64,000 bases of DNA from Salinisphaera dokdonensis (GTDB lineage: Bacteria; Pseudomonadota; Gammaproteobacteria; Nevskiales; Salinisphaeraceae). The notes under the pieces were generated by a model. The model was not told where the DNA came from. It saw only the letters and a list, made by a program, of their open reading frames with translations, and did not search any database. The stretch is from the NCBI RefSeq assembly GCF_040361215.1, contig NZ_APND01000003.1:372001-436000 (forward strand), written 5' to 3'. The position numbers and the translations under genes were made by a program. This document shows, piece after piece, positions 18,386 to 27,757 of this stretch. Within the stretch, counting starts at the first letter, position 1, and every line of letters begins with the position of its first letter.

Positions 18386-19330
18386 ATGAACACCGCCGGG
18401 ATCGATACCGACCGCGTCATCGACTGGTTCCGCGACCTGCAGAACCATATCTGCGAGCGTCTCGGCGCTTTCGAGCCGAATCAGGAATTTCATGTCGACG
18501 CCTGGCAGCGCCCGGCCGGTGGCGGCGGCGATACGCGGGTGCTCGCCGATGGCGACACCTTCGAGCGCGCCGGGGTGAATTTCTCCCGCGTGACCGGCGA
18601 CAACCTGCCCGCCTCGGCCTCGGCACGCCGACCGGAGCTGGCCGGGCGCTCGTTCATCGCCAGCGGGGTGTCGGTGGTTGCCCACCCGAAGAACCCTTAC
18701 GCGCCGACCGCGCATGCGAACGTGCGGTTCTTCGTCGCCGAGAAGGACGGCGCGCCGCCGGTCTGGTGGTTTGGCGGGGGGTTCGATCTCACGCCGTATT
18801 ATCCGTTCGAAGAAGACGCTATCGCCTGGCACGAGGCCGCGCATCACGCTTGCGCGCCCTTTGGCGAAAATCTCTATCCGCGCTTCAAGCAGTGGTGCGA
18901 CGAGTATTTCTATCTACCGCACCGCGAAGAGACACGCGGCATTGGCGGACTGTTCTTCGACGATTTCGACGAACTCGGCTTCGAGGATAGCTTCGCGTTC
19001 ATCCGCAGCGTGGGCCAGGCTTTCGTTGATGCCTACATGCCCATCGTCGAGCGTCGGCGCGACCACGCATACGGCGCGCGCGAGCGCGATTTCCAGCTGT
19101 ATCGGCGCGGGCGCTATGTCGAGTTCAATCTCGTCTACGACCGCGGCACGCTGTTCGGCCTGCAGTCGCGCGGGCGCACCGAGTCCATCCTGATGTCGAT
19201 GCCGCCGCTGGCATCGTGGCAGTATGGCTACAAGCCCGAACCGGCCAGCCCCGAAGCCACACTCTACGAGGACTATCTCAAACCTCGTGACTGGCTCGGC
19301 TGTGCCACAGAAGAACAAGACCGGTCTTGA
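18386..19330 (+). CDS. hemF: Oxygen-dependent coproporphyrinogen III oxidase
   Basis: Converts coproporphyrinogen III to protoporphyrinogen IX in heme synthesis, using O2. 314 residues from ATG 18386. Diagnostic blocks: GGGGDTRVLADGDTFERAGVN, NPYAPTAHANVRFF, WWFGGGFDLTPYYPFEED, GIGGLFFDDFDE and RGRYVEFNLVYDRGT. Placed 17 bp after tsaC. Its TGA overlaps the ATG of oxyR by one base, so heme synthesis and a peroxide regulator appear to be translated together. Confidence 0.95.
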   Translation: MNTAGIDTDRVIDWFRDLQNHICERLGAFEPNQEFHVDAWQRPAGGGGDTRVLADGDTFERAGVNFSRVTGDNLPASASARRPELAGRSFIASGVSVVAHPKNPYAPTAHANVRFFVAEKDGAPPVWWFGGGFDLTPYYPFEEDAIAWHEAAHHACAPFGENLYPRFKQWCDEYFYLPHREETRGIGGLFFDDFDELGFEDSFAFIRSVGQAFVDAYMPIVERRRDHAYGARERDFQLYRRGRYVEFNLVYDRGTLFGLQSRGRTESILMSMPPLASWQYGYKPEPASPEATLYEDYLKPRDWLGCATEEQDRS

Positions 19331-20295
19331 TGCATATCACGCTTACCGAATTGCGCTATCTGATCGCGCTCGACAAGGAGCGCCACTTCGGCCGCGCCGC
19401 CAAGCGCGCGTTCGTCAGTCAGCCCACGCTGTCCGTCGCGGTCAAGAAGCTCGAGGGCGAGCTGGGCGTGACCGTGTTCGAGCGCAACCGCGGCGAGGCG
19501 CGGGTGACGCCGATCGGCCGGCGCATCATCGAGCAGGCCTATCGCGTGCTCGGCGAAGTCAGCGCGCTCGAAGCGGTGGCCGAACAGGGCCGCGACGAAC
19601 TCGCCGGCCCGCTGCGCCTGGGCGTGATCTATACGGTCGGCCCCTATCTGCTACCGCACTTGATCCCGGCCCTGCGTGAAGCCACGCCGGACATGCCGCT
19701 GATCATCGAAGAGAACTTCACCGGCACCCTCACCCAGCAGTTGCGCAACAACGAGCTGGATGCGGTGATCATCGCCATGCCCTACGACGTTGCGGGCCTG
19801 TCGACCTGGGCGCTTTATGACGAGTCGTTCGTCGTGGTCATGCCGCAGAAACATCCCTGGACTGCGCGCGAGAGCATCGACGCCAACGATCTTGCCGACG
19901 AGGATCTGTTGCTGCTCGGCCCCGGCCATTGTTTCCGCGACCAGGTCCTGTCGCTCTGCGATGACTGTCGCGATCGTGAGCGCGAACGCCAGCCACAGGC
20001 CGGTTCCAGCCTCGAGACCATCCGTCATATGGTGGCCAGCGGGCTTGGGGTGACGGTACTGCCGCGGTCCTCCATTCCGGGACTGTCGGAGGAATCGCGC
20101 CTGCTGGAGACACGGCCCTTCTCGGGCGATACGCCCACCCGCCGTATCGCCGTGGCCTGGCGCAAGAGTTTTCCGCGTCCGCGCGCAATCAACAGTCTGC
20201 GCAAGGCGATCATGCAGTGCGACCCCAGCGGCGTGACGCTGTTGCCCGAAGAATCGGCCGAGAACATCGACGAAGAGGCTTTCGTCGAGCTCTGA
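19330..20295 (+). CDS. oxyR: Hydrogen-peroxide-sensing LysR-type regulator OxyR
   Basis: 321-residue LysR-family activator. Winged HTH at residues 1-65 (TELRYLIALDKERHFGRAAKRAFVSQPTLS). The effector domain contains GHCFRDQVLSLC: Cys201 and Cys210 have the nine-residue spacing of E. coli Cys199/Cys208, the peroxide-reactive disulfide pair; Cys213 is additional. This makes OxyR much more likely than a generic LysR protein. Starts at ATG 19330 within the hemF stop (TGATG). Coexpression with hemF is plausible because catalases and peroxidases need heme. Confidence 0.9.
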   Translation: MHITLTELRYLIALDKERHFGRAAKRAFVSQPTLSVAVKKLEGELGVTVFERNRGEARVTPIGRRIIEQAYRVLGEVSALEAVAEQGRDELAGPLRLGVIYTVGPYLLPHLIPALREATPDMPLIIEENFTGTLTQQLRNNELDAVIIAMPYDVAGLSTWALYDESFVVVMPQKHPWTARESIDANDLADEDLLLLGPGHCFRDQVLSLCDDCRDRERERQPQAGSSLETIRHMVASGLGVTVLPRSSIPGLSEESRLLETRPFSGDTPTRRIAVAWRKSFPRPRAINSLRKAIMQCDPSGVTLLPEESAENIDEEAFVEL

Positions 20296-20341
20296 ACCCG
20301 GTCAGCTTCGCGGCTACCGGCGTGCGTTACACTCCGTCGCT

Positions 20342-22291
20342 GTGAATCGTTTCAACGCCATCACCGCCATGCGCCTGTTTTCCACGGCCGCTCTGTTGCT
20401 GCTTGCCGGCACCAGCCTTGCCGCGACGACCGCTCAGCGCGACGCCTTCCGCGATGCACTGGCCGCCGCCCAGCAGGGTCGGCTGGACAGCGTGCCCGGT
20501 CTGCGCGCGCAGTTGCAGGGCTACCCGCTCTACGACTATCTCACCGCGGCCGACCTGCGCTATCGCCTCGATACCGGCGCGAACACGTCCTTGGATGGCC
20601 GCATCCAGTCCTTCGTCAACGCGCACCCCGACCTGCCGCCCGCCGAAAGCCTGCGCCGCAACTGGCTACCGAGCCTGGCGCGCCGCGAACGCTGGTCGAC
20701 GCTGCTCGACAACACGCGCGACAGCGATGGCAGCACGGCGACCTGTCGTGCCGTTAATGCTCGAATCAAGCTCGGCCAGGCACCGACCGACGCCGCTCTT
20801 GATCTATGGCGAGTCGGCCGCAGCCGGCCCGATGCCTGCGACCCCGTCTTCGCCTGGCTCGAAGAACGCGGCCTGCGCGGGCCCGACGAGATCCTGCGCC
20901 GTGCGCGGCTGGCCGTACTCGAAGGCCAGTTCGGCCTGACCCGCTATCTGGGCCGCAAACTGCCTGCCAATGTCGCCGCCCGCACCGACCAGTGGCTCGG
21001 CGTGGCCGAGACGCCGGCGAACCTGAGCTACAGCCAGCCCGGCCTCGACGGCGATATCGCCGTCTATGCCTTCAAGCGGTTGGCTCTTCGCAATCTCGAC
21101 AAGGCCTCCGATCTGCTCGCGCCGCTGGTCGAACGCCTCGGCCTCGACGCCGAACAAAGCCATGAGATGAAGCGCTACGTCGCCCTGCTCTACGCGCAGG
21201 AGCACAAGCCGCAGGCGCTGGTCTGGTTCGCGCGTATGGATCATGCCCGCATGACCGAGGACGACCACGCGCTCGGCTGGGAGATCCGTGCGGCGGTCTA
21301 TCAGCAGCGCTGGCCGCTGGTGGTCGATGCCATCAACGACCTGCCGCCGGCCATCGCCGGCGAAGAGGAATGGCGCTACTGGCATGCCCGCGCGCTCGAA
21401 GAAATGGGCCGCACGCAGCAGGCTCGCGCGATCTACGCGCCGTTGGCGCGCGAGCGCTCCTACCACGGCTATCTCGCCGCCGACGCGCTGGGTCAGGACT
21501 ACAGCCTCAACGAACGCCCGCTGAGCGTGGATGCCACCGCCCGCGGCCGGGTTGAAGGCAAGCCCGCACTTGCACGCGCCCGCGAACTGCGCGCGCTCGG
21601 CATGGATCATCAGGCCGGGCAGGAATGGAATGCCGTGATCGACGGCCTCGATCAGGCCGCGCTCGCCCAGGCCGCGCGTATCGCCCACGACTGGGGCTGG
21701 CACTCGCGCGCGATCATCACTTTGGCGAAGTCGGACTACTGGGACGATCTGGATATCCGCTATCCCACGCCCTACGACAACGCCGTGCGCCAGTTCGCGA
21801 ACGACAACGGCCTCGACCCGGCCTATGTATTCGCGATCATGCGTACCGAGTCGCTGTTCCAGCCGGAGATCCGTTCTTCGGCCGGCGCGGTGGGGCTGAT
21901 GCAGCTGCTGCCGGGCACGGCGCGGCTCGTGGCACGCCGCATGGACGCCGCGCGCCCGTCGAGCAGCGCGCTGACGGTGCCCGAGATCAATATCCAGCTC
22001 GGCACCGGTTATCTCGCACAGATGCTCGAGCGCTGGGACGGCAATATCGCCATGGCGAGTGCGAGCTACAACGCCGGCCCCGGACGTATCGAACGCTGGC
22101 TGCCCGACGAGACGATGGATCCGACCATCTGGGTCGCCAACATCCCGTATACCGAGACCCGCAATTACGTCCAGCGCGCGATGTCGCACATGACCGTGTT
22201 CCAGTCGCGCCTGAACGAACGAATCGTGCCGCTGGATGAACGTATAGACGCCGTGCAGCCGCGCTACGGCGACGAAACCGCCAACCGATAA
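20342..22291 (+). CDS. slt: Soluble lytic murein transglycosylase Slt (Slt70-like)
   Basis: Periplasmic enzyme that cleaves the MurNAc-GlcNAc bond with formation of 1,6-anhydro ends. 649 residues from GTG 20342; ATG 20369 (MRLFSTAALLLLAG) is an equally plausible start. Signal peptide ends near SLAATTA. A long alpha-superhelical U-domain (about 50-440), a linker, then the C-terminal SLT domain: catalytic Glu503 in IMRTESLFQPEIRSSAGAVGLMQLL, and ASYNAGPGRIERW. Complete domain order matches Slt70. Confidence 0.93.
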   Translation: MNRFNAITAMRLFSTAALLLLAGTSLAATTAQRDAFRDALAAAQQGRLDSVPGLRAQLQGYPLYDYLTAADLRYRLDTGANTSLDGRIQSFVNAHPDLPPAESLRRNWLPSLARRERWSTLLDNTRDSDGSTATCRAVNARIKLGQAPTDAALDLWRVGRSRPDACDPVFAWLEERGLRGPDEILRRARLAVLEGQFGLTRYLGRKLPANVAARTDQWLGVAETPANLSYSQPGLDGDIAVYAFKRLALRNLDKASDLLAPLVERLGLDAEQSHEMKRYVALLYAQEHKPQALVWFARMDHARMTEDDHALGWEIRAAVYQQRWPLVVDAINDLPPAIAGEEEWRYWHARALEEMGRTQQARAIYAPLARERSYHGYLAADALGQDYSLNERPLSVDATARGRVEGKPALARARELRALGMDHQAGQEWNAVIDGLDQAALAQAARIAHDWGWHSRAIITLAKSDYWDDLDIRYPTPYDNAVRQFANDNGLDPAYVFAIMRTESLFQPEIRSSAGAVGLMQLLPGTARLVARRMDAARPSSSALTVPEINIQLGTGYLAQMLERWDGNIAMASASYNAGPGRIERWLPDETMDPTIWVANIPYTETRNYVQRAMSHMTVFQSRLNERIVPLDERIDAVQPRYGDETANR

Positions 22292-22307
22292 GGAGCCGCA
22301 CGCGGAC

Positions 22308-23531
22308 ATGGAGCGTTATCTGGTCGGCGGCGCGCTGCGCGACGAATGGCTAGGGCTTGCGGTATCGGACCGCGATTGGGTGGTCGTCGGCGCCAGCCCC
22401 GAGGACATGGTCGAGCGCGGCTATCGCCCGGTCGGCCGCGATTTCCCGGTCTTTCTCGACCCCGAAACGCATGAGGAACACGCGCTTGCGCGGACCGAAC
22501 GCAAGAGCGGGCGTGGTTACCACGGCTTCGTGTTCCATACCGGGCCCGACGTGAGGCTGGAGGACGACCTTACCCGTCGTGACCTGACGATCAACGCAAT
22601 CGCACGAGCCGATGACGGCACGGTCGTCGATCCCTGCGGTGGCCGCTCGGATCTGGAAGACCGGGTGCTGCGCCACGTCTCGCCCGCTTTCGTCGAAGAC
22701 CCCGTCCGCCTGCTCCGCCTGGCGCGCTACTACGCCCGCTTCGCACCACTGGGCTTTCGGGTGGCCGACGAGACGATGGCGCTGCTGCGCGAGATGGTCG
22801 CCAGCGGTGAAGTCGATCACCTGGTACCCGAGCGAGTCTGGGCCGAGACCGAGCGCGCGCTCATGCACGACGAGCCGCAGCTGTTCTTCTATCTGCTGCG
22901 CGAGTGCGGCGCGCTGGCGCGTCTGTTCCCGGAGCTCGATGCCCTGTTCGGGGTGATCCAACCGGTGCGCCATCATCCCGAAATCGATTCCGGCGTGCAT
23001 ACCCTGCTCGTGCTCGGCCAGGCCGCAGCCGCCAGCGCGCCGCTCGCCGCGCGTTATGCTGCGGTCTGCCACGACTACGGCAAGGCGCTGACCCCGGCGC
23101 ATGTGCTACCCGGCCATCGCGGCCACGAAGCCGCCGGCGTGCCGCTCGCCGATCAATGCAGCGCACGTCTGGGCGTGCCGAAGGCATTGCGCGATGCCGC
23201 CGCACTGGTCGCGCGTTGGCATACGCATGTGCATCGCATGCACGAGCTGCGGCCGGCGACCATGCTGGAACTCTTTGAAAGCATCGACGCCTTCCGACGG
23301 CCGGAACGCCTGGACGTGCTGATCGCGGTCTGCGAGGCCGACGTACGTGGCCGGCTGGGTTTCGAGCAGCGCGGCTACGATCAGCCACTCATCGCACGCG
23401 CAGCGTTCGCTGCCGCCAACGCCATCGATGCCCGGCCGATCGCCGAATCCGGCCTGCGCGGCCCCGAGATCGGCAAGGCCCTGCACGAGCAACGCGTCGC
23501 CGCGATCGCCAGCGCCATAGGGCGCCGCTAG
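22308..23531 (+). CDS. cca: Multifunctional CCA-adding tRNA nucleotidyltransferase
   Basis: Adds or repairs the 3'-CCA of tRNAs. 407 residues: class II nucleotidyltransferase head (YLVGGALRDEWLG, then SDRDWVVVGASPEDM carrying the metal Asp pair), flexible loop, DLTRRDLTINAIA, and RLLRLARYYARF. A C-terminal HD phosphohydrolase domain (YAAVCHDYGKALTP, GHRGHEAAG) marks the gammaproteobacterial multifunctional type. It starts 16 bp after slt behind AAGGAG and ends 10 bp before the convergent uppP. Confidence 0.95.
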   Translation: MERYLVGGALRDEWLGLAVSDRDWVVVGASPEDMVERGYRPVGRDFPVFLDPETHEEHALARTERKSGRGYHGFVFHTGPDVRLEDDLTRRDLTINAIARADDGTVVDPCGGRSDLEDRVLRHVSPAFVEDPVRLLRLARYYARFAPLGFRVADETMALLREMVASGEVDHLVPERVWAETERALMHDEPQLFFYLLRECGALARLFPELDALFGVIQPVRHHPEIDSGVHTLLVLGQAAAASAPLAARYAAVCHDYGKALTPAHVLPGHRGHEAAGVPLADQCSARLGVPKALRDAAALVARWHTHVHRMHELRPATMLELFESIDAFRRPERLDVLIAVCEADVRGRLGFEQRGYDQPLIARAAFAAANAIDARPIAESGLRGPEIGKALHEQRVAAIASAIGRR

Positions 23532-23541
23532 CGGTTCGAAA

Positions 23542-24348
23542 TCAGCCGGACCAACCGAAGATCGCGAACAGCGAGATACCGAGCACCACGCGATAGATCA
23601 CGAACGGCATCATGCCCACCGACTGCAGCATGCGCAGGAAATAATGGATGGCGGCGAATGCGCTCACGCCGGCGAGCACCGCAGCCATCGCCATCGAGCC
23701 CCAGGCATCCTCGAGCGGATTCTGAAGCAGCAGCATGGTCTCGAATGCGATCGCCGCTGTGGTAATCGGGATCGCCAGATAGAAAGCCACGCGCGCGGCG
23801 GCTTGGCGGTTCAGACCGAAGGCGCGACCGCCGAGGATGGTCATCCCGGAACGCGAAGCGCCGGGAATCAGGGCGACGGCTTGAGCGAAACCGATCGCCA
23901 GATAGGCACGCCAGCCGAGTTGCTCGGGCTCGCGCTTGCATGGTGCGCGCATGTCGACCCAGCCCAGCAACAGTCCGAAAACAATACTGGTCGTGGCAAT
24001 GATGCCCGGCACACGCAGCATCTCCTCGCCCATCAGCCCGATGATCCCGCCGAACACGATCGCCGGGACCGTAGCCAGGATCAGGCCCCAGGCCATGGCC
24101 ACTTCGCTGTCGCGCCGACGCGCGGTCATCGACTGCACCCAGGCCTGCCAGAGGCTGGCCACGTCGGTACGGAAATAGGCGAGCACGGCAACGAGCGTGC
24201 CGAGATGCATGGCGAGATCGAAACCCAGACCCTGGTCGTCCCAGCCGAGGAAATGCGGCACCAGAATCAGATGCGCAGAACTCGAAATCGGCAGAAACTC
24301 GGTGATGCCTTGCACGACGGCAAGCACCACCATCTGATACCACTCCAT
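23542..24348 (-). CDS. uppP: Undecaprenyl-diphosphatase UppP/BacA
   Basis: Inner-membrane enzyme that dephosphorylates C55-PP to the lipid carrier C55-P for cell-wall and polysaccharide synthesis. 268 residues with about eight membrane segments. Catalytic block 1 is QGITEFLPISSSAHLIL near residues 13-29, including the Glu-rich motif and serine cluster. Block 2 is IPGASRSGMTILGGRAFGL near residue 165. Both required Arg/Ser positions are intact. No terminator separates it from cca. Confidence 0.95.
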   Translation of the reverse strand: MEWYQMVVLAVVQGITEFLPISSSAHLILVPHFLGWDDQGLGFDLAMHLGTLVAVLAYFRTDVASLWQAWVQSMTARRRDSEVAMAWGLILATVPAIVFGGIIGLMGEEMLRVPGIIATTSIVFGLLLGWVDMRAPCKREPEQLGWRAYLAIGFAQAVALIPGASRSGMTILGGRAFGLNRQAAARVAFYLAIPITTAAIAFETMLLLQNPLEDAWGSMAMAAVLAGVSAFAAIHYFLRMLQSVGMMPFVIYRVVLGISLFAIFGWSG

Positions 24349-24622
24349 AGACCAATCCGGGCAGGAATCTGAATTAGAGATATTTTTCGCGCGAGCGAGA
24401 GGCCGCCACGATGGGGCGGCACTATAGCGCGCAAGCCGTTATTTGTCCGTTAGCAGGCGACGGTTCGGCGCCAAATCGGGGCGTCGAGAGCCGATTCCCC
24501 CGGTGCAACCTGCACCGCCGACATGGCGCTCGCGTGACACGGCTCGACTGCAGACAGGACAGCCTGGCTTCAGACTTGCTGTTTTATGCACTACGGCCTG
24601 TGCACGCCATGCGCATCTGTAA
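24349..24622. other. 274-bp intergenic region between folK and uppP
   Basis: No coding frame with family-like features was recognised on either strand. It must contain the uppP promoter and any folK terminator. Two short inverted repeats are visible: GCCGCC/GGCGGC at 24402-24420 and a perfect 7-bp stem CGGTGCA/TGCACCG at 24501-24517. Neither is followed by a T-run, so neither is called a terminator. Confidence 0.4.
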
Positions 24623-25126
24623 CTACAGGGACAGCTGTGCGTCGGCGTCCAGCGCCACGGCCTCGAGCGGCAGGTCGCGCGGCTCGAACGCGGCCCAGAG
24701 CTCTTGATAGGTGCGCTCCACCGTGGGGTGGCGCGCCTCGGGCGCAAGCTCGGCGAGTGGCCGCAGAACGAAAGGATATTCGAGGATATCCGCGCGGGGC
24801 AGGCACAGCGTTTCATCATCCTGGATGCGGTCACCGAACAGCAGCAGGTCGATATCCATGGTGCGCGAGGTCCGGCGCACCGTGCGGTCGCGCCCACAGG
24901 CGGCTTCGATATCGCGCAGCTGGATGTGCACGGTGTCGAGGTCGCTGACCGTGTCGAACGCCGCGACCAGATTCAGGAAATCGGCGCCCTCGAAGCCGAC
25001 CGGCGGGCAGCGGTAGATCGGCGACAACCGCAGCGCGCCGAATGTGCGCTCGAGCAAGTCCAGGGCGAGGCGAACATGGGCATGCGGCGAGACGTTGCTG
25101 CCGATGCCGACGAAAACCTCACTCAT
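24623..25126 (-). CDS. folK: HPPK (folate pyrophosphokinase) FolK
   Basis: 2-amino-4-hydroxy-6-hydroxymethyldihydropteridine pyrophosphokinase of folate synthesis. 167 residues. Family signature: VGIGSNVSPHAHVRLALDLL at the start, YRCPPVGFEGADFLN, and the Mg/ATP motif SRTMDIDLLLFGD near residues 93-105. Its ATG overlaps the folB stop (ATGA), so folB-folK are translationally coupled consecutive pathway steps. Confidence 0.95.
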   Translation of the reverse strand: MSEVFVGIGSNVSPHAHVRLALDLLERTFGALRLSPIYRCPPVGFEGADFLNLVAAFDTVSDLDTVHIQLRDIEAACGRDRTVRRTSRTMDIDLLLFGDRIQDDETLCLPRADILEYPFVLRPLAELAPEARHPTVERTYQELWAAFEPRDLPLEAVALDADAQLSL

Positions 25127-25479
25127 GCCTCGCGTTGCCGGAAGATCCGCACCCCGACGCCGGCAGCCTGCGGCAGCGCGCCCGGCTTGTTGATCCGGAC
25201 GGCAACCTGCGGCACGTCAAACTCGGCAAGCAGCACGCGCGCGGTTTCCTCTGCCAGCGTCTCCACGAGTTTGAACTGGGCCGCGGTCACGAACTCGGCC
25301 ACGCGGTCGGCCACAGCCTTGTAGTCGAGGGTCTGCGCGACGTCGTCGTCGGCCGCCGCATCCCGCGTGTAGAAACCGATATCGAGATCGATATAAACCC
25401 GCTGGGGCGAAGCACGTTCCCAGTCGTACACCCCGATGATCGTGTCGACACCCAACTGCTCGATGAAAATCGTGTCCAA
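25123..25479 (-). CDS. folB: Dihydroneopterin aldolase FolB
   Basis: Converts dihydroneopterin to the HPPK substrate 6-hydroxymethyl-dihydropterin. 118 residues. IFIEQLGVDTIIGVYDWER near the N-terminus is diagnostic (pterin-anchoring region), with the Lys of INKPGALPQA toward the C-terminus. I chose TTG 25479 because GGGAGG lies about 4 bp upstream and the predicted start MDTIFIEQL fits the family; TTG 25491 would put the ribosome-binding site inside the gene. Overlaps folK by 4 bp. Confidence 0.93.
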   Translation of the reverse strand: MDTIFIEQLGVDTIIGVYDWERASPQRVYIDLDIGFYTRDAAADDDVAQTLDYKAVADRVAEFVTAAQFKLVETLAEETARVLLAEFDVPQVAVRINKPGALPQAAGVGVRIFRQREA

Positions 25480-25700
25480 GCCGCCTCCCAAATAACGACC
25501 TGCAGGCCGCCCGCGGCGGGTGACCCGTGTGGCTATGCTGATTGCGCGAGCTTAGCACTGCAATGACCCGCCCCGGGTCGGCTTTCGATCTCTCTGTCTC
25601 CAGCCGGCGCGCCCAATCGAGCGGGCGAGCCTCGTCCGGCACGGGATCGACGCCATTATGCGCATGCGATACTGGCGCGCCCGTTTTCGATATCGCACCG

Positions 25701-26615
25701 ATGCTCGTCGTCCAGTCCGCGCTCGCCCCGCTTTTTGCGCTCATCGCTCTGGGCGCGCTGCTTGGCTGGCGAGATTATCCCGGCGGCGATTTCTGGCCGC
25801 GCGCAGAACGCCTGATCTACACGCTGCTGTTCCCGGCACTGCTGATCGCCACGCTCGCCGGCGCCGACATGCAACGCGTGGCGCTGCTGCCGCTGGCAAC
25901 GGTGGTGCTGGGCCCACTCCTGCTGTTCGCCGCATTGTTATGGGCAGCTCGTTCACGTCTGGGGCTCGATGCCGCCGCGTTCACGTCGCTGTTCCAGGGG
26001 GCGCTGCGCTTCAACACCTATGTGGCCCTGGCCGGAGCTGCAGCGCTGCATGGCAGCAACGGCCTCCTAGTCGCCGCAGTCGCTATCGCACTGCTGGTCC
26101 CGACCATCAACGTATTCTGCGTACTGTGCTTTGTTGCCTCCGGTACGCTCGGCCGTGCCGGGATCGGGCGCAGCCTGCGCGAGCTGCTGCGCAACCCGTT
26201 GATCCTCGGCTGCGCCATCGGCATCGCACTCAATATCAGCGGCATGGGTCTGCCGGCCATCGCCGAGCCCACGCTGGAGTTGCTCGGACGCGCCGCGTTA
26301 CCGCTCGGCCTGATCACGGTGGGCACCGCTTTGAGGCCCGGCGCGCTCTGGCGCAGCGGGCGCGCGTTCTGGCTATCTGCCGCCATCAAGCTCGCGGCTT
26401 TACCAGCCACGGCACTAGCCTTGGCCCGGTTAATCGACCTCGACGGCCAGACCACGCATGTCGCCCTGCTGTTCATGGCAGTGCCGACAGCCACCTCCGC
26501 CTACATCCTGGCGCGCCAACTCGGCGGAGACAGCGAGCTGATGGCCGCCGTGATCACGGGCCAGACCCTGCTGGCCATGCTCACGCTGACCTTCTGGCTG
26601 AGCGTGGCCGCTTAG
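25701..26615 (+). CDS. AEC (auxin efflux carrier) family transporter
   Basis: 304-residue membrane protein with about ten hydrophobic segments and the PIN/AEC pattern: N-terminal five-helix bundle (FPALLIATLAGADM), a central RFNTYVALAGA block, then a second bundle including NPLILGCAIGIALN and MAVPTATSAYILARQLGGD. Substrate unknown; bacterial members export or import organic acids and similar anions. ATG 25701 is preferred; upstream open frame lacks membrane character. The final TTAG bases are shared with the stop of convergent tsaD. Confidence 0.88.
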   Translation: MLVVQSALAPLFALIALGALLGWRDYPGGDFWPRAERLIYTLLFPALLIATLAGADMQRVALLPLATVVLGPLLLFAALLWAARSRLGLDAAAFTSLFQGALRFNTYVALAGAAALHGSNGLLVAAVAIALLVPTINVFCVLCFVASGTLGRAGIGRSLRELLRNPLILGCAIGIALNISGMGLPAIAEPTLELLGRAALPLGLITVGTALRPGALWRSGRAFWLSAAIKLAALPATALALARLIDLDGQTTHVALLFMAVPTATSAYILARQLGGDSELMAAVITGQTLLAMLTLTFWLSVAA

Positions 26616-27676
26616 GCTACCGACCGCGCGACCGGCGGCTCGAGCGTATCCAGAGGCCAGCGCGCGGCCGCCTCCGCCGGCGCAATGCCCCGCTTCATCT
26701 CGCTGGCCCGGAGGCTACCCACCAGCGCAATCATCGCCGCGTTGTCGGTACAGAACTCGGCACGCGGGAAATGAATCGAGAAACCATCGCGGGCGGCGCG
26801 ATCGGCGAGCGCGGCGCGAAGACAGCGATTCGCGCCCACACCGCCAGCCACGACCAGCCGCCGTGCGTCGCTGGCCTTTAGCGCTCGTGCGCACTTGGCG
26901 ACCAGCGTATCCACCACCGCCTGTTCGAAGCTGGCGGCAATATCGGCCGCCGCGGCGCGGGTGTCCGGCGCGGCCTTGACCGCCAGCATTACCGCGGTCT
27001 TGAGCCCCGAAAAGGAGAAATCCAGGCCGGGCCGTTTCAGCATCGGCCGCGGGAAGGCATGTGCATCGCGCCGGCCTTCGGCGGCAAGTGCCGCCAGCGC
27101 CGGCCCGCCGGGATAGCCAAGCCCCAGCATCTTGGCGCATTTGTCGAACGCCTCGCCGACCGCGTCGTCCAGGCTTTGGCCCAGCAGACGATAACGACCT
27201 ACGCCGTCAACCTTCACCAGCAGGGTATGCCCGCCCGACACCAGCAGCGCGACGAAGGGAAAGTCCGGCGCATCGTCTTCCAGCATGGGCGACAGCAGAT
27301 GGCCTTCCATATGGTGTACGCCAAGCACCGGCAGATTGCGGCTCATCCCCAGTCCGGCGGCAATCGAGGCGCCGACCAGCAATGCGCCCACCAATCCGGG
27401 CCCACGGGTATAGGCGATACCGGTGAGCTCGGGCGTGCCGGCCTCGGCAATCACGCGCTCGACCAGCGGCAGCGTTTTCCGGATATGATCGCGCGATGCG
27501 AGCTCCGGCACGACGCCGCCGTAGTCGGCATGCAGAGCCACCTGACTATGCAGCGCATGGGCCAGCAGACCACGCTCGCTGTCGTAGATCGCAGCCGCGC
27601 TCTCGTCGCAGGAACTCTCGATACCGAGGATGACGTTTTTTCTTTGCAAAAGGGACCCGCAGGGATTAGACTTCAT
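26612..27676 (-). CDS. tsaD: tRNA N6-threonylcarbamoyladenosine transferase TsaD
   Basis: Catalytic transferase of t6A37 synthesis, working with TsaB/TsaE and TsaC. 354 residues, ASKHA fold. N-terminal VILGIESSCDESAAAIYD, metal-binding HHMEGH (usually HxxxH), SGGHTLLV, and SFSGLKTAV. Divergent from rpsU across an 80-bp shared promoter region, the classic gammaproteobacterial arrangement. The first about 14 residues before VILGIE are slightly longer than usual, so a start a few codons downstream (for example TTG within SLLQRK) cannot be excluded. Confidence 0.95.
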   Translation of the reverse strand: MKSNPCGSLLQRKNVILGIESSCDESAAAIYDSERGLLAHALHSQVALHADYGGVVPELASRDHIRKTLPLVERVIAEAGTPELTGIAYTRGPGLVGALLVGASIAAGLGMSRNLPVLGVHHMEGHLLSPMLEDDAPDFPFVALLVSGGHTLLVKVDGVGRYRLLGQSLDDAVGEAFDKCAKMLGLGYPGGPALAALAAEGRRDAHAFPRPMLKRPGLDFSFSGLKTAVMLAVKAAPDTRAAAADIAASFEQAVVDTLVAKCARALKASDARRLVVAGGVGANRCLRAALADRAARDGFSIHFPRAEFCTDNAAMIALVGSLRASEMKRGIAPAEAAARWPLDTLEPPVARSVA

Positions 27677-27757
27677 CGCCTTATTCTAGCCGCCGGGTCT
27701 CGGATATGCCCATGGCTGGTTTGAACACCACTGAATTTTCCGGAGAGTGATTGCTCA
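27677..27757. promoter_or_regulatory. Divergent promoter region tsaD / rpsU operon
   Basis: An 81-bp gap between divergent start codons must hold promoters for tsaD and for the ribosomal-primase-sigma operon. A GGAGAG Shine-Dalgarno-like stretch lies about 10 bp before rpsU. I could not assign convincing -35/-10 boxes by eye. Confidence 0.5.

Noticed and set aside
24402..24517. Two hairpins between folK and uppP
   Set aside because: No T-run after either on the relevant strand; not called terminators or riboswitches.
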